Shown here piece after piece: positions 1-6,789 of a DNA stretch of 26,722 nt (positions are counted from its first letter, which is position 1; every line of letters begins with the position of its first letter). The translations under genes and the position numbers were made by a program. Location: positions 1 to 26,722 of the IMG/VR virus record IMGVR_UViG_3300042883_000704; one strand, given 5' to 3'. Source of the DNA: a virus. The notes beneath the pieces were generated by a model. The model saw only the letters and a list, made by a program, of their open reading frames with translations, did not search any database and had not been told where the DNA came from.

Positions 1-347
1 TCGATACATCCCTCTGACCCGACTAGACCATCTGGGCTGGTGCCGTGGGTGGCGCAATCGAACCAGCCGCCGTTCGTCACGTCATTGAACGTGGTGTCCG
101 AGTACAGCCGACGCGCTATAGGCTCTTGCTCCACACCTCTGAGCATCGCAGCGGTGGGCTGGAACCCTCCTTCCACGCGGTTGCGCGTCAATCGCTCAAT
201 CGCAAGGTCGCGGGCGAAATCTTTTGCTGGGTCGCCAAACTCTTTCCCGTCATGAGCCATGTAGACCCCCGCCTTGGACCCGCCTGGCTTGCCTAGCCGG
301 AGATTGAACCAGTCATCTCCGGTCTGTTCTACGTCATGCCAGATCAT
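1..347 (-). CDS. YqaJ/lambda exonuclease-like recombination nuclease, C-terminus cut by window edge
   Basis: The 115 visible residues look like the N-terminal part of a YqaJ or lambda-Exo type 5'-3' exonuclease of the PD-(D/E)XK fold, which resects double-stranded DNA ends for single-strand annealing recombination. Visible marks are the IWHDVEQTGDDWFNLRLGK start (the usual W-x-x-R-x-G-x-x-S pattern), the EQEPIAR helix near residues 73-79 and the catalytic SPDGLVG segment with Asp106. The E-x-K that should follow lies outside the window. The ATG at 347-345 overlaps the stop of the preceding gene (ATGA), so it is the last visible gene of a translationally coupled leftward operon. The role is known for the family; the assignment is from motif reading. 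Confidence 0.8.
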   Translation of the reverse strand, partial: MIWHDVEQTGDDWFNLRLGKPGGSKAGVYMAHDGKEFGDPAKDFARDLAIERLTRNRVEGGFQPTAAMLRGVEQEPIARRLYSDTTFNDVTNGGWFDCATHGTSPDGLVGSEGCI

Positions 348-829
348 GTCGATGCCTCTTCCAAGATTTGCTTGATATGCTCTGGAGATAACTGAACGCG
401 CTTTAGAATCGAGTCGATGTTGCCTGACTTTTGGTAAGCCGCAACTGCCCCAGCCCAACGGTCTGACTCTGGTGTAAGGAACGGCTTCTCAACCGGCTTA
501 GACAATAGTAATCCATCGACCATGTCCTTTCCGTACTTCACTTTGCGAACCGTCACAGTGACCTTCACGCCACCCCAATCTTCAAGGTACGGGCTGCCGG
601 TTAACTCGGCCAGGAACTGCGAGTTGGTCTTATTGAGAATCATCGGTGCCAGCTTCTCTTCTGGCCGGATGAACTTCTCGACGAAGTGCGCGGTGTTAAA
701 TGAGTCTTTAGTTCTCTTTGTTAGATCAGACTCGAACACCACTCGCTCAATCGTTAAGACTGATTCGCCATCGATGTCGCTCGACGACAGGTAGGGTGAC
801 TCCATCGCTTTTCTCCAGTGAGTTTTCAT
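344..829 (-). CDS. conserved phage protein of early recombination operon, 161 aa
   Basis: I chose the ATG at 829-827, which overlaps the upstream stop as ATGA, rather than the upstream in-frame start that would add 20 residues inside the neighbouring gene. The protein begins MKTHWRKAMESPYLSSSD. It has a beta-rich middle with the pattern K-x-APMILNKTN followed by SPYLEDWGG and a lysine-rich VTVRKVKYG strand. This resembles a widespread phage family of unknown function often found next to exonuclease or annealing genes (recalled, not searched). The C-terminal 45 residues are helical and charged. Sitting directly before the exonuclease gene suggests a DNA recombination accessory or ssDNA-binding role, but that is only inference. 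Confidence 0.7.
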   Translation of the reverse strand: MKTHWRKAMESPYLSSSDIDGESVLTIERVVFESDLTKRTKDSFNTAHFVEKFIRPEEKLAPMILNKTNSQFLAELTGSPYLEDWGGVKVTVTVRKVKYGKDMVDGLLLSKPVEKPFLTPESDRWAGAVAAYQKSGNIDSILKRVQLSPEHIKQILEEAST

Positions 830-1149
830 GCGACCGCTCCTTCTCGTGCCGCGGAAAGTGCAGGGCGGATAGCGAAAAATTTGTCCCAATAAGCATCGAC
901 TTCGTCTACAGTCATCTTCATCTCTTCGTCATAACTAGCCTCGACCGCGTCTTCCAAGATTTTTTCTTCCATCATCGCGTTAGCCATTGCCCAGGATGCT
1001 GTGCAGTAGCCTTTAATTTCCTTCTCCAAGGTCTGGCCTGCACCCAGATACCCCAGTTTATGGGCGGCGAGTAACCCCGTCAGCGCGTGGGCAGCGAATA
1101 TGGCGCGGGGGTCCATTCTTTTCAGTTGTTTTTTTACTTTCTTTTTCAT
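826..1149 (-). CDS. small phage protein, 107 aa, unknown function
   Basis: This is a short protein with a very basic N-terminus (MKKKVKKQLKRM), then a predicted helix around DPRAIFAAHALTGLLAAHKLGYL and an acidic C-terminal half. The DPRAxFAAxALTGLLA pattern resembles a common small phage protein found in early operons, function unknown. A good ribosome binding site (AAGGAGAA) precedes the ATG at 1149-1147. The ATG overlaps the preceding stop by ATGA, and its own stop overlaps the next start the same way, so it belongs to the leftward operon. No catalytic motif is visible. Confidence 0.75.
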   Translation of the reverse strand: MKKKVKKQLKRMDPRAIFAAHALTGLLAAHKLGYLGAGQTLEKEIKGYCTASWAMANAMMEEKILEDAVEASYDEEMKMTVDEVDAYWDKFFAIRPALSAAREGAVA

Positions 1150-1430
1150 GAGATTCTCCTTGATCTAACGTCCAGTTGTTCTTCTAATAAATTCGGGTCT
1201 TCTTTGATCTCTCTGTCCATCTCGACGATTGCTGTGTGCAAATTCTCTGCACCGAACTCGTTGATAAGGTCAGGCAGCATTGCCGTAAACGTCGCCCAGT
1301 GCCGGTCTTCGCGGTCTTGAATATTCTGGTTGTAGTTGGCCTTCTTCTTAGCGCCGTAGTCGCGCCAGTGCCGAGCAACATCTGTCGACGCTGAATTTGT
1401 ATACACAAAGCTGGGATTCAATATGTTCAT
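1146..1430 (-). CDS. small phage protein, 94 aa, unknown function
   Basis: The start at 1430-1428 overlaps the stop of the 31-residue peptide gene upstream (ATGA) and has GGAG about ten bases before it, inside that gene. The product is soluble and helix-rich, with segments VARHWRDYG, EDRHWATFTAMLPDLINEFG and LHTAIVEMDREIKEDPNLLEEQLD. I do not recognise the family. Position in the leftward operon, upstream of the exonuclease, suggests an early-expressed host-takeover or recombination accessory protein, but nothing in the sequence shows a function. Confidence 0.7.
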   Translation of the reverse strand: MNILNPSFVYTNSASTDVARHWRDYGAKKKANYNQNIQDREDRHWATFTAMLPDLINEFGAENLHTAIVEMDREIKEDPNLLEEQLDVRSRRIS

Positions 1431-1522
1431 GTTGTCACTCCAATATGTGAGATCAACCCGATCACGAACCCTGTTACATAGATCGCGGCGACTACCCAGC
1501 GGTTAACTTTCAAATCGTTCAT
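1427..1522 (-). CDS. 31-aa single-span membrane peptide
   Basis: A short reading frame starts with ATG at 1522-1520, preceded by AAAAAGGAATT, a clear ribosome binding site, and its stop overlaps the next ATG as ATGA. The product has a short polar N-terminus (MNDLKVNRW), one hydrophobic segment (VVAAIYVTGFVIGLI) long enough to cross the membrane, and a tail ending GVTT. It is the first gene of the leftward operon after a leader of about 155 bases. Good ribosome site, coupling and a coherent hydrophobic segment argue that it is real. Function is unknown; small membrane peptides in this position can act in exclusion or host interference, which is speculation here. Confidence 0.6.
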   Translation of the reverse strand: MNDLKVNRWVVAAIYVTGFVIGLISHIGVTT

Positions 1523-1683
1523 TAGTAATTCCTTTTTAAATGAACGCGAAGTGGTGGGCTTTGATCCTTTGTGCCGGGTGCTGCGTGCCTAGTACTTAGG
1601 TCGTTCCCCGCCCCCCGTTGCCACTAGAGGATTTCAGCCTGGAGCCGTACCGGACTCGCCGGTTTTGCTTCACGTTCTTTTAA
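1523..1683 (-). other. long GC-rich leader of the leftward operon
   Basis: This stretch lies between the inferred leftward start point near 1677 and the first gene. It holds no convincing gene. It is much more GC-rich than the flanking AT-rich control DNA and can form small hairpins, for example ACCGG-cgagt-CCGGT on the minus strand (1648-1662) and a CCTA/TAGG pair around 1589-1601. A leader of this length with hairpins could carry an antitermination or regulatory RNA element. That is inference only. Confidence 0.35.
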
Positions 1684-1712
1684 AATATAGATTAAGTACT
1701 TAAATAAGTCAA
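1684..1712 (-). promoter_or_regulatory. leftward early promoter (PL-like)
   Basis: On the minus strand, TTGACT (1712-1707) and TATATT (1689-1684) are separated by exactly 17 bases, each matching five of six sigma-70 consensus positions. The expected start is near 1677, driving the exonuclease operon. The spacer contains the perfect 12-base palindrome TTAAGTACTTAA, so a repressor bound there would block the promoter. Confidence 0.75.
1692..1703. promoter_or_regulatory. operator candidate inside the leftward promoter spacer
   Basis: TTAAGTACTTAA is a perfect 12-base palindrome lying between the -35 and -10 boxes of the leftward promoter. Its half, TTAAGTA, recurs at 1907-1913 and 2333-2339, and the related word TAAGTATT occurs on the opposite strand near 1723-1730 and 1920-1927. 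The likely ligand is the XRE repressor encoded at 1989-2306. This is inferred from position and repetition. Confidence 0.5.
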
Positions 1713-1738
1713 TAAAAATTAATACTTATTTTGTGATA

Positions 1739-1891
1739 CTAGGCTGCTAAAGGGATAAAAGCTGAAGGGGGCTGGAGGGCAAACTCTTTGGTGGCTATTA
1801 CAGCAGACACAACGTGTACAAAATTTTTCTGAGCGGGGTCAAGCTTGGCATAGAGAGCGGTGAATTCAATAATTGCGTTTAAATTATTCAT
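1739..1891 (-). CDS. possible 50-aa protein downstream of repressor
   Basis: An open frame from ATG at 1891-1889 to TAG at 1741-1739 encodes a 50-residue product beginning MNNLNAIIEFTALYAKLD, with a helical middle (QKNFVHVVSAVIATKEFAL) and a proline-rich end. The ribosome binding site is weak (GGGG about ten bases upstream). A promoter-like pair lies just upstream at 1923-1951. It follows the repressor gene in the same direction and could be co-transcribed or separately controlled. I do not recognise the product, and length plus weak initiation signals keep confidence moderate. Confidence 0.4.
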   Translation of the reverse strand: MNNLNAIIEFTALYAKLDPAQKNFVHVVSAVIATKEFALQPPSAFIPLAA

Positions 1892-1918
1892 AATCCAAGC
1901 CCCAATTTAAGTAGACAT

Positions 1919-1941
1919 AATACTTATACAGCATATGTATT
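1919..1941. promoter_or_regulatory. near-palindromic operator candidate
   Basis: This 23-base imperfect palindrome has arms AATAC and GTATT. It contains ATAC-N7-GTAT at 1926-1940, the same arrangement as the site at 2326-2340 before the repressor gene. It overlaps the -10 of the promoter-like pair at 1923-1951, so it could serve as an operator for that promoter. Confidence 0.4.
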
Positions 1942-1951
1942 AAAAGTACAA
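1923..1951 (-). promoter_or_regulatory. possible leftward promoter after the repressor gene
   Basis: On the minus strand TTGTAC (1951-1946) and TATAAG (1928-1923) are separated by 17 bases. The -10 is good and the -35 is weak. It would drive the small 50-codon frame at 1739-1891 or contribute to leftward transcription. The overlapping palindrome suggests repression. Confidence 0.4.
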
Positions 1952-1988
1952 GCATATCTTTAAGTCTTGTAGTTGATCCCCTACAGCA

Positions 1989-2306
1989 TTAGCCGAGCAT
2001 ACTCTTAACGAGTGCTAACAACGACTTACGCTTATCTTCGTCGAGTGACAAATATATTCTGGTCATTTCTTCCTGGTCGGAATTTGTGGGGGTCGCATCC
2101 TTAACCCCTTCGCCCGTTGCCAGCCACAAAGCGTTCACTTTGTAGTGGTCGGCGATCTGCGCGGTGTGTCTTGATGCATTAAATCTACCGGTCTCGAGCG
2201 CGCTAAGTCCGGCTTGAGTAATCCCAAGTTTCTTTGATAACTCGGCCTGAGTCTCGCCAGCCGCAATCCTGAGTGCCTTCAATCGTTCGCCAAATTTATT
2301 CTGCAT
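1989..2306 (-). CDS. small XRE-family (Cro/CI-like) repressor
   Basis: This 105-residue protein has a classical N-terminal helix-turn-helix of the Cro/C1 family: FGERLKALRIAAGETQAELSKKLGITQAGLSALETG, with the HTH at about residues 20-38. The following NALWLATGEG segment is typical of DicA/CI-like repressors. It lacks an S24 LexA-like peptidase domain, so it is not a self-cleaving repressor; induction, if any, must work differently. The start at 2306-2304 has an AGGTGA ribosome site. It is transcribed away from the replication genes, with operator-like sequences on both sides, as expected for the regulator of a lysis-lysogeny switch. It could act as a Cro-type or a CI-type regulator; the sequence does not decide. 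Confidence 0.88.
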   Translation of the reverse strand: MQNKFGERLKALRIAAGETQAELSKKLGITQAGLSALETGRFNASRHTAQIADHYKVNALWLATGEGVKDATPTNSDQEEMTRIYLSLDEDKRKSLLALVKSMLG

Positions 2307-2325
2307 TGCGTCACCTATTAGTGAG

Positions 2326-2340
2326 ATACAAATTAAGTAT
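2326..2340. promoter_or_regulatory. operator candidate between repressor and rightward promoter
   Basis: ATAC-N7-GTAT forms a 15-base inverted repeat just upstream of the repressor start. It ends where the -35 region of the rightward promoter should begin. A repressor bound here could control both its own gene and the rightward replication operon. The same geometry occurs at 1926-1940. Confidence 0.5.
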
Positions 2341-2358
2341 TCGGACTATAACAAATTA

Positions 2359-2367
2359 TGTTATAAT
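2359..2367 (+). promoter_or_regulatory. rightward early promoter (PR-like), extended -10
   Basis: TGTTATAAT is a perfect extended -10 box (TGn followed by TATAAT). No good -35 is present at 16-18 bases upstream (TTCGGA or ATTCGG), which fits an extended -10 promoter. It should start near 2374, about 58 bases before the ParB-like gene, and drive the replication operon. The operator candidate at 2326-2340 abuts its upstream edge. Confidence 0.65.
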
Positions 2368-2431
2368 TCAATCTCTATGAAAGTAAGACCGACGGAATAA
2401 TAAAAAGTTGCATTTATTTTAAGGACTCCCG

Positions 2432-3286
2432 ATGAAACTGAAAATAGTAGCACTGGACGACATAATAACAGACGGCGGCACACAGCAGCGGGCTGAGATC
2501 TCGACGGATGCAGTCGAGGAGTACGCAGAGGCAATGCGTACTGGCGCCACGTTCCCTCCCATGATTCTATTTTATGACGGAGCGCGGTACTGGCTGGGGG
2601 ACGGGTTCCATCGATACCAGGCCCAACGTGCTGCAGGCATTGATGAGTGCCAAGCCGACGTGCGGCCAGGCACCCAGCGCGAGGCCATTCTATATAGCAC
2701 CGGGGCGAATGGTTCGCACGGGATCCGGCCGACCAACATCGACAAACGCCGGTCAGTCACCGTTCTGCTGACTGATTCAGAATGGACAAAGTGGTCAGAT
2801 CGGGATATCGCCAAGCATTGCCGTGTCACTAATGGATTCGTTTCCAAGGTCCGCAATGAACTTTCTTTCGGGACAAAAAAGGAAGGCAAGGTGTGTATCG
2901 TAAACACACTAACCCCGAGAGCCGCTCCAGTACTCGATATAGCAAAACCATCTGAGGACGGTTATGAGGACAATACGCCGACGGACAATGACAAAAGAGA
3001 TGACGATCTCCAGGAAGCGCGAGAACGCGGCGACTACTTTGAGTCAATAGTAGAGGGTCTCCATGAACAAATTGCCATTGGAGCGCTTCCTACAGAGGAT
3101 CAGGCTGACGCAGCCCAATTAATCAAGGACTTACAAGAAGAAAACAAAGACCTCAAGGCCGAACTCGTCATACTCCGGGCGGTCACCGTGAGTTTGAAGG
3201 CGTCGAGTGGGCTACTGCTGACCGAGAACGCTGAACTGAAGCAAGCAGATCTAGCCAGAAAGCGTCGCGAACGCCAGCCAGCCTAG
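2432..3286 (+). CDS. ParB-N-domain / HTH protein heading the replication module
   Basis: Residues 1-100 resemble the ParB/Srx N-terminal domain. The key motif is GDGFHR (residues 56-61), preceded by PPMILFYDGARYWL. A helix-turn-helix follows at about 122-143 (SDRDIAKHCRVTNGFVSKVRNEL). The C-terminal third is charged and probably coiled coil (LIKDLQEENKDLKAELVILR, then ENAELKQADLARKRR). A good ribosome site (AAGGA) precedes the ATG. It is the first rightward gene after the switch and is followed two bases later by the helicase, so it may bind the phage origin or regulate the replication operon. ParB-like proteins without a ParA partner are common in phages and their roles vary, so the function is inferred. 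Confidence 0.8.
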   Translation: MKLKIVALDDIITDGGTQQRAEISTDAVEEYAEAMRTGATFPPMILFYDGARYWLGDGFHRYQAQRAAGIDECQADVRPGTQREAILYSTGANGSHGIRPTNIDKRRSVTVLLTDSEWTKWSDRDIAKHCRVTNGFVSKVRNELSFGTKKEGKVCIVNTLTPRAAPVLDIAKPSEDGYEDNTPTDNDKRDDDLQEARERGDYFESIVEGLHEQIAIGALPTEDQADAAQLIKDLQEENKDLKAELVILRAVTVSLKASSGLLLTENAELKQADLARKRRERQPA

Positions 3287-3288
3287 TC

Positions 3289-4764
3289 ATGCCAACTCTT
3301 CGCCCATATCAGACTGAGAGCCTAGACGCCCTGCGCGCCGGGTTCAGGTCTGGGCATCGCACGCAGATGTTGTATCTGCCAACGGGCGGTGGGAAGACTG
3401 AGATAGCGATCTCGATGATGAAGCACGCGACCGAGAAGGGTCGGCGCGCGGCGATGGTGATGGATAGGCGGGTGCTGGCAGACCAGACCAGCCAACGCTT
3501 GGACCGGTACGAAGTAGACCACGGGGTCTTGATGGCGGGTCACCCGAGGTACCGCCCGACCAACCCCCTCCAGGTCTGCACGGTCCAGACATTGGAGAAG
3601 CGTGGTGGATTCCCTCTGATTGATCTACTGATCGTGGACGAGGCTCATATGTCCCGCCGGTCAATCATAAATTACATAACCCAAAATCCAGAAGTGAAGG
3701 TTGTGGGATTGAGCGCCACCCCATTCACTAAGGGTCTGGGGGAGATTTACTCAAACGTCGTCAGCACGTCGTCGACGAACGCTCTGATGAAAGAGGGCAA
3801 CCTCGTGCCGCTCCGAGTATTTATCACGACCGAGACTGACATGAGTTCGGCCCATAAAAAATTTGGCGAGTGGACAGATAAGGACGCAACGGCTGCAGGC
3901 ATCAGGATCACCGGAGACGTGGTTCAAGAGTGGACAAGGATCGCCCACGAAGTATTTGGCAGGCCAGAAAAAACCTTGGTCAATGCGGCCGGGGTCGCGC
4001 ACGGTAGGGATCTCGCTCGAGGGTTCGGAGAGGCTGGATATAATTTTGTGGCAATTAGTTACAAAGACAGCGACGAATACAAAGCCGAGGTGTTAGCTGA
4101 GTTTAGAAAGCCTGACTCGAGCATCCACGGTGTAATCGCAACCGACATCCTGACAAAGGGATTCGACCAGGCCGACGTTCGCATCGGCATCAGCGCACGG
4201 CCATTTAGTAAATCAATCTCATCACATATTCAGCAAATGGGTCGGGTAATGAGGCCGTTCCCAGGTAAAGAGTTCGCGGTCTGGATAGACCACTCAGGGA
4301 ATTATTTGCGATTTCTAAAACAGTGGGGAGAGATCGCTGAGTTTGGCGTGCATGAGTTGGATGACGGTGCAGAGAAGGTTATGCCCGAGCCGACAGAGTA
4401 CGAAAAGAAAGAATGTAAATGTCCTAAGTGCAAAGCGCTCTGGGGTCCGACAGATGTATGTGCTAGTTGCGGGCATGTTCGGATTAGGACGAATGACGTC
4501 GTCACAGTGCAGGGAACTGCGGCCGAGTACGTTGAGCCGAAAGAAATATTTAGCAGCGCATTCAAGGAGCGGTGGTACCAAGAGTTGCTGGGCTTCGGCA
4601 GTCAGAAGGGCTACCCGACGCCCTGGGCATATTACAGATACATCGAAAAATTTAACATCAAGCCGTGCTGGAAACAAGTTTACGCAGAGCCGAGTCAAGA
4701 ACTGCTGGGCTGGCTGACATCAAGACAAATCGCATATCGATACAACAAGAAGAGGGCGGCATGA
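3289..4764 (+). CDS. SF2 DEAH-box DNA helicase, phage replication
   Basis: This 491-residue protein has the full set of superfamily 2 helicase motifs. These are a Q-like RPYQ at residues 5-8, Walker A LPTGGGKT at 30-37, DEAH at 117-120, SAT at 142-144, an ATDILTKGFD segment and motif VI QQMGRVMRP from residue 315. A cysteine cluster follows (C376, C378, C381, then C391 and C394), a probable zinc-binding knuckle. It fits the type III restriction R-subunit/phage helicase group that unwinds DNA during phage replication. The next gene, a Toprim primase-like protein, overlaps its stop (ATGA), so the two probably act together at the fork. Confidence 0.92.
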   Translation: MPTLRPYQTESLDALRAGFRSGHRTQMLYLPTGGGKTEIAISMMKHATEKGRRAAMVMDRRVLADQTSQRLDRYEVDHGVLMAGHPRYRPTNPLQVCTVQTLEKRGGFPLIDLLIVDEAHMSRRSIINYITQNPEVKVVGLSATPFTKGLGEIYSNVVSTSSTNALMKEGNLVPLRVFITTETDMSSAHKKFGEWTDKDATAAGIRITGDVVQEWTRIAHEVFGRPEKTLVNAAGVAHGRDLARGFGEAGYNFVAISYKDSDEYKAEVLAEFRKPDSSIHGVIATDILTKGFDQADVRIGISARPFSKSISSHIQQMGRVMRPFPGKEFAVWIDHSGNYLRFLKQWGEIAEFGVHELDDGAEKVMPEPTEYEKKECKCPKCKALWGPTDVCASCGHVRIRTNDVVTVQGTAAEYVEPKEIFSSAFKERWYQELLGFGSQKGYPTPWAYYRYIEKFNIKPCWKQVYAEPSQELLGWLTSRQIAYRYNKKRAA

Positions 4765-5606
4765 CGTTCACAGAATTCGTGGCAGCGAGTGGGCTATCTA
4801 TCTCCCACCTCAAATCAAATGTTTGGGGCAGGGCGCGCATCGGTAACGAGCGCCAGGAGAATGCGTCTTATTTTTACGCGGGTGACTACGGATTCGTAAT
4901 GAATTGGAAAGACGGATCCGACAAAGTCTCGGTCTGGCAGCACGACAAAGAGATGACTCAACCTGATCGTGACGCCATGGCGCGACGCATGGCTGCATCA
5001 CAGACTGCGTACAAATTACAGAGAGAGGATGGGCGCAGGGAAGCAGCGAAGAAGGCCCAGGAGATACTCAAGGGGTGCAAGTTAGAACTTCATCCGTACC
5101 TCGCATCGAAGGGATTCCCCGATGCGGTCGGTAATATTTACTTTGAGAATTTCAACCCCGTCCTCGTTATTCCGATGACGTATCAAAAAAATATCTGCGG
5201 CGTGCAGACTATCGATGTCGGCGGTAATAAGAAATTTCTCTACGGCCAACGCACCAGCATGGCCCATCACACAATCGGATCGACAGGGCGCACTTACTTG
5301 GTTGAGGGGTATGCCTCGGCACTGTCACTGCGTGCGCTCCTGTGCGCCCTGAGCATCTCCCAGCACACCATCGTCGTGACGTTCAGTGCGAACAATCTGG
5401 GCAAGTTGGCAGCGAATTATCCTGGTGCGCTAGTAATAGCAGACAACGACGAATCAGGCACCGGGCAACGTGTTGCGGAGGCTACTGGACTGCAATGGTG
5501 GATGCCGGACGTTATTGGGCAAGACATTAATGACATGCACAAATCACTCGGGTTATTTAAAGCTTCGCAGATTTTGAGAAAGACCGTATCGAATTCGATG
5601 TTTTAA
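4761..5606 (+). CDS. Toprim-domain primase-like protein
   Basis: The ATG at 4761 overlaps the helicase stop and is preferred over an in-frame start 96 bases upstream inside the helicase gene. The 281-residue product has HPYLASKG at about 111-118, a beta-rich region, and a Toprim catalytic core: Glu182 in YLVEGYASAL and the Asp pair in VIADNDESG (D228, D230). This fits the primase family typified by plasmid and phage Toprim primases that make RNA primers. No N-terminal zinc finger is visible, unlike DnaG or T7 gp4; the neighbouring helicase carries a Cys cluster instead. The last codons overlap the late promoter-like repeat at 5597-5610. Confidence 0.85.
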   Translation: MTFTEFVAASGLSISHLKSNVWGRARIGNERQENASYFYAGDYGFVMNWKDGSDKVSVWQHDKEMTQPDRDAMARRMAASQTAYKLQREDGRREAAKKAQEILKGCKLELHPYLASKGFPDAVGNIYFENFNPVLVIPMTYQKNICGVQTIDVGGNKKFLYGQRTSMAHHTIGSTGRTYLVEGYASALSLRALLCALSISQHTIVVTFSANNLGKLAANYPGALVIADNDESGTGQRVAEATGLQWWMPDVIGQDINDMHKSLGLFKASQILRKTVSNSMF

Positions 5607-5610
5607 TTTA
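5597..5610 (+). promoter_or_regulatory. late promoter-like repeat, copy 1
   Basis: GATGTTTTAATTTA, the core shared by six plus-strand sites in this window, lies across the stop codon of the primase gene. Together with its downstream flank (CTGATAGATACTGA) it is nearly identical to copy 2 at 11349. It precedes a 340-base gene-free stretch and then the nuclease/NinB/NinG block. Confidence 0.6.
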
Positions 5611-5950
5611 CCTGATAGATACTGATTGCGTTTCAAGCTTTGCGAGTAGATGGGGATAACCACAGACCGGCGCAAGGTGAAGGGCAGCAAGAATGAGTGC
5701 AGGCTGCAGCGTGGGTGAATGTTAGAGCGCGCACTGGGATATTTGTGAGTTCGTTAAGTCGGGCGTCCGGGTCCATATGACTCGGCACAGATCATAAGTC
5801 TGACATTGCCGTAATGCGATAGGTGGCTCCAGTTTTGAGACATTTTCCGCGAAGGTGAACGAGGCCGGTTATTCGGGTCTTGGGATGAGTTTGCCTTTTG
5901 CTCCAGGTTCACCAGTTTTGAACTGAAGTCAAGAACACAAGGGGGGTAGG
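5607..5950 (+). other. gene-free region, possible untranslated RNA or leader
   Basis: No reading frame here looks coding; the best forward ATG frames stop within about ten codons. It begins at a promoter-like repeat and ends just before the TTG start of the next gene. It contains a 7-base inverted repeat (GGTGAAC at 5854-5860, GTTCACC at 5907-5913) and a 10-base direct repeat CCAGTTTTGA at 5829-5838 and 5912-5921. It could be a structured leader, a small RNA, an origin or the remnant of a lost gene. Confidence 0.45.
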
Positions 5951-6313
5951 TTGGGAGATAGAGAATCGGTTCTGCGGTGGCTGAAAAGAATTAAAGAGCC
6001 GGACGTTGAGCCGGTCATAAGGGCGTGCGAAAGGGACCCAGCGGCCCGCGCATATTTCCGCAAGCTTGCACATGTTGCTCCGGTGGAGATAGTCAAAGAG
6101 TGGATCCCTGATCTGCCGGCGCCGAAGAAGATTACACCAGAGCCGGTCTGCCATCGCTGCACGAATCGCAGACTGCAAGTAAGTGCTGGTCCAGTCTCGC
6201 TGCATACATGGATCTGCGAGTCGACCAAGAAAGCGCTTGGAAACAATTTTGATTTTCTGGCCGGGGTTGGACTACCGGTTAAATGTAAGGCGCGGACGGA
6301 GGAGATGGCATGA
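5951..6313 (+). CDS. small protein with CxxC motif, unknown function
   Basis: The frame starts with TTG at 5951, seven bases after a GGGGGG ribosome site, and its stop overlaps the ATG of the nuclease gene. The 120-residue product starts GDRESVLRWLKRIKEPDVEPVIRACERDP, a helical charged region. It has Cys67-x-x-Cys70 (CHRC) and a later WICES cysteine that could form part of a zinc site. I do not recognise the family. Its place as first gene of the accessory operon, coupled to a nuclease gene, is the only hint to its role. Confidence 0.6.
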   Translation: MGDRESVLRWLKRIKEPDVEPVIRACERDPAARAYFRKLAHVAPVEIVKEWIPDLPAPKKITPEPVCHRCTNRRLQVSAGPVSLHTWICESTKKALGNNFDFLAGVGLPVKCKARTEEMA

Positions 6314-6789
6314 ACGAAATCGAGGTAACACTGGGTGATGACGAATGGATGCTGTGCCAGATTATCGGCCGCAGCAGATCTCTCCTCGCCAGGGCAGGCA
6401 AAGTCACTGACGCGAAGCAGGGGTCACAGAATGGTCCTGATGCGGATGTATCCGGGTTCGCTGCAGAGTACGCATTCGCGAAACATCATAACGTATTCCC
6501 TGATTTTGGATTATCTATCCGGTCCGGGTCTGCTGACATGATCGTGAAGGGCCAGAAGATTGATGTGAAGTCGACCAATCGCACGAACGGTTGCTTAGTT
6601 TGCACTCTCAAGGAAAACGCCGACGTTGATGTGTACGTCCTAGCAATTACGGCAGACCTACCAAAAGTTCGCTTTGTTGGATTTGCACGGTCCGCGCAAT
6701 TGCGAGACAAGCAAAATATTAAAGATCTTGGTTGGGGTCGTCCAGGGTATGTGATGCCCCAACACGCGCTAACGAGTTTCGCTGCGTGA
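6310..6789 (+). CDS. PD-(D/E)XK-like nuclease
   Basis: The 159-residue protein has the layout of a small restriction-endonuclease-fold nuclease. A helix with GFAAEYAFAKHH carries Glu53, SADMI carries Asp76, and KIDVKST gives the D-x-K signature with Asp85 and Lys87. Small phage nucleases of this fold include Holliday junction resolvases and end-trimming enzymes; the exact substrate cannot be told. It overlaps both neighbours (ATGA upstream, GTGA to NinB downstream). Adjacency to NinB and proximity to NinG suggest a recombination or DNA processing role. Confidence 0.7.
   Translation: MNEIEVTLGDDEWMLCQIIGRSRSLLARAGKVTDAKQGSQNGPDADVSGFAAEYAFAKHHNVFPDFGLSIRSGSADMIVKGQKIDVKSTNRTNGCLVCTLKENADVDVYVLAITADLPKVRFVGFARSAQLRDKQNIKDLGWGRPGYVMPQHALTSFAA

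Noticed and set aside
40-296. Plus-strand open frames at the left end
   Set aside because: They oppose a clear exonuclease frame with recognisable motifs on the minus strand.
1596-1673. 25-codon arginine-rich leader peptide (GTG start) on the minus strand, reminiscent of N-type arginine motifs
   Set aside because: No ribosome binding site, a GTG start and very short length; composition may simply reflect GC-rich leader DNA.
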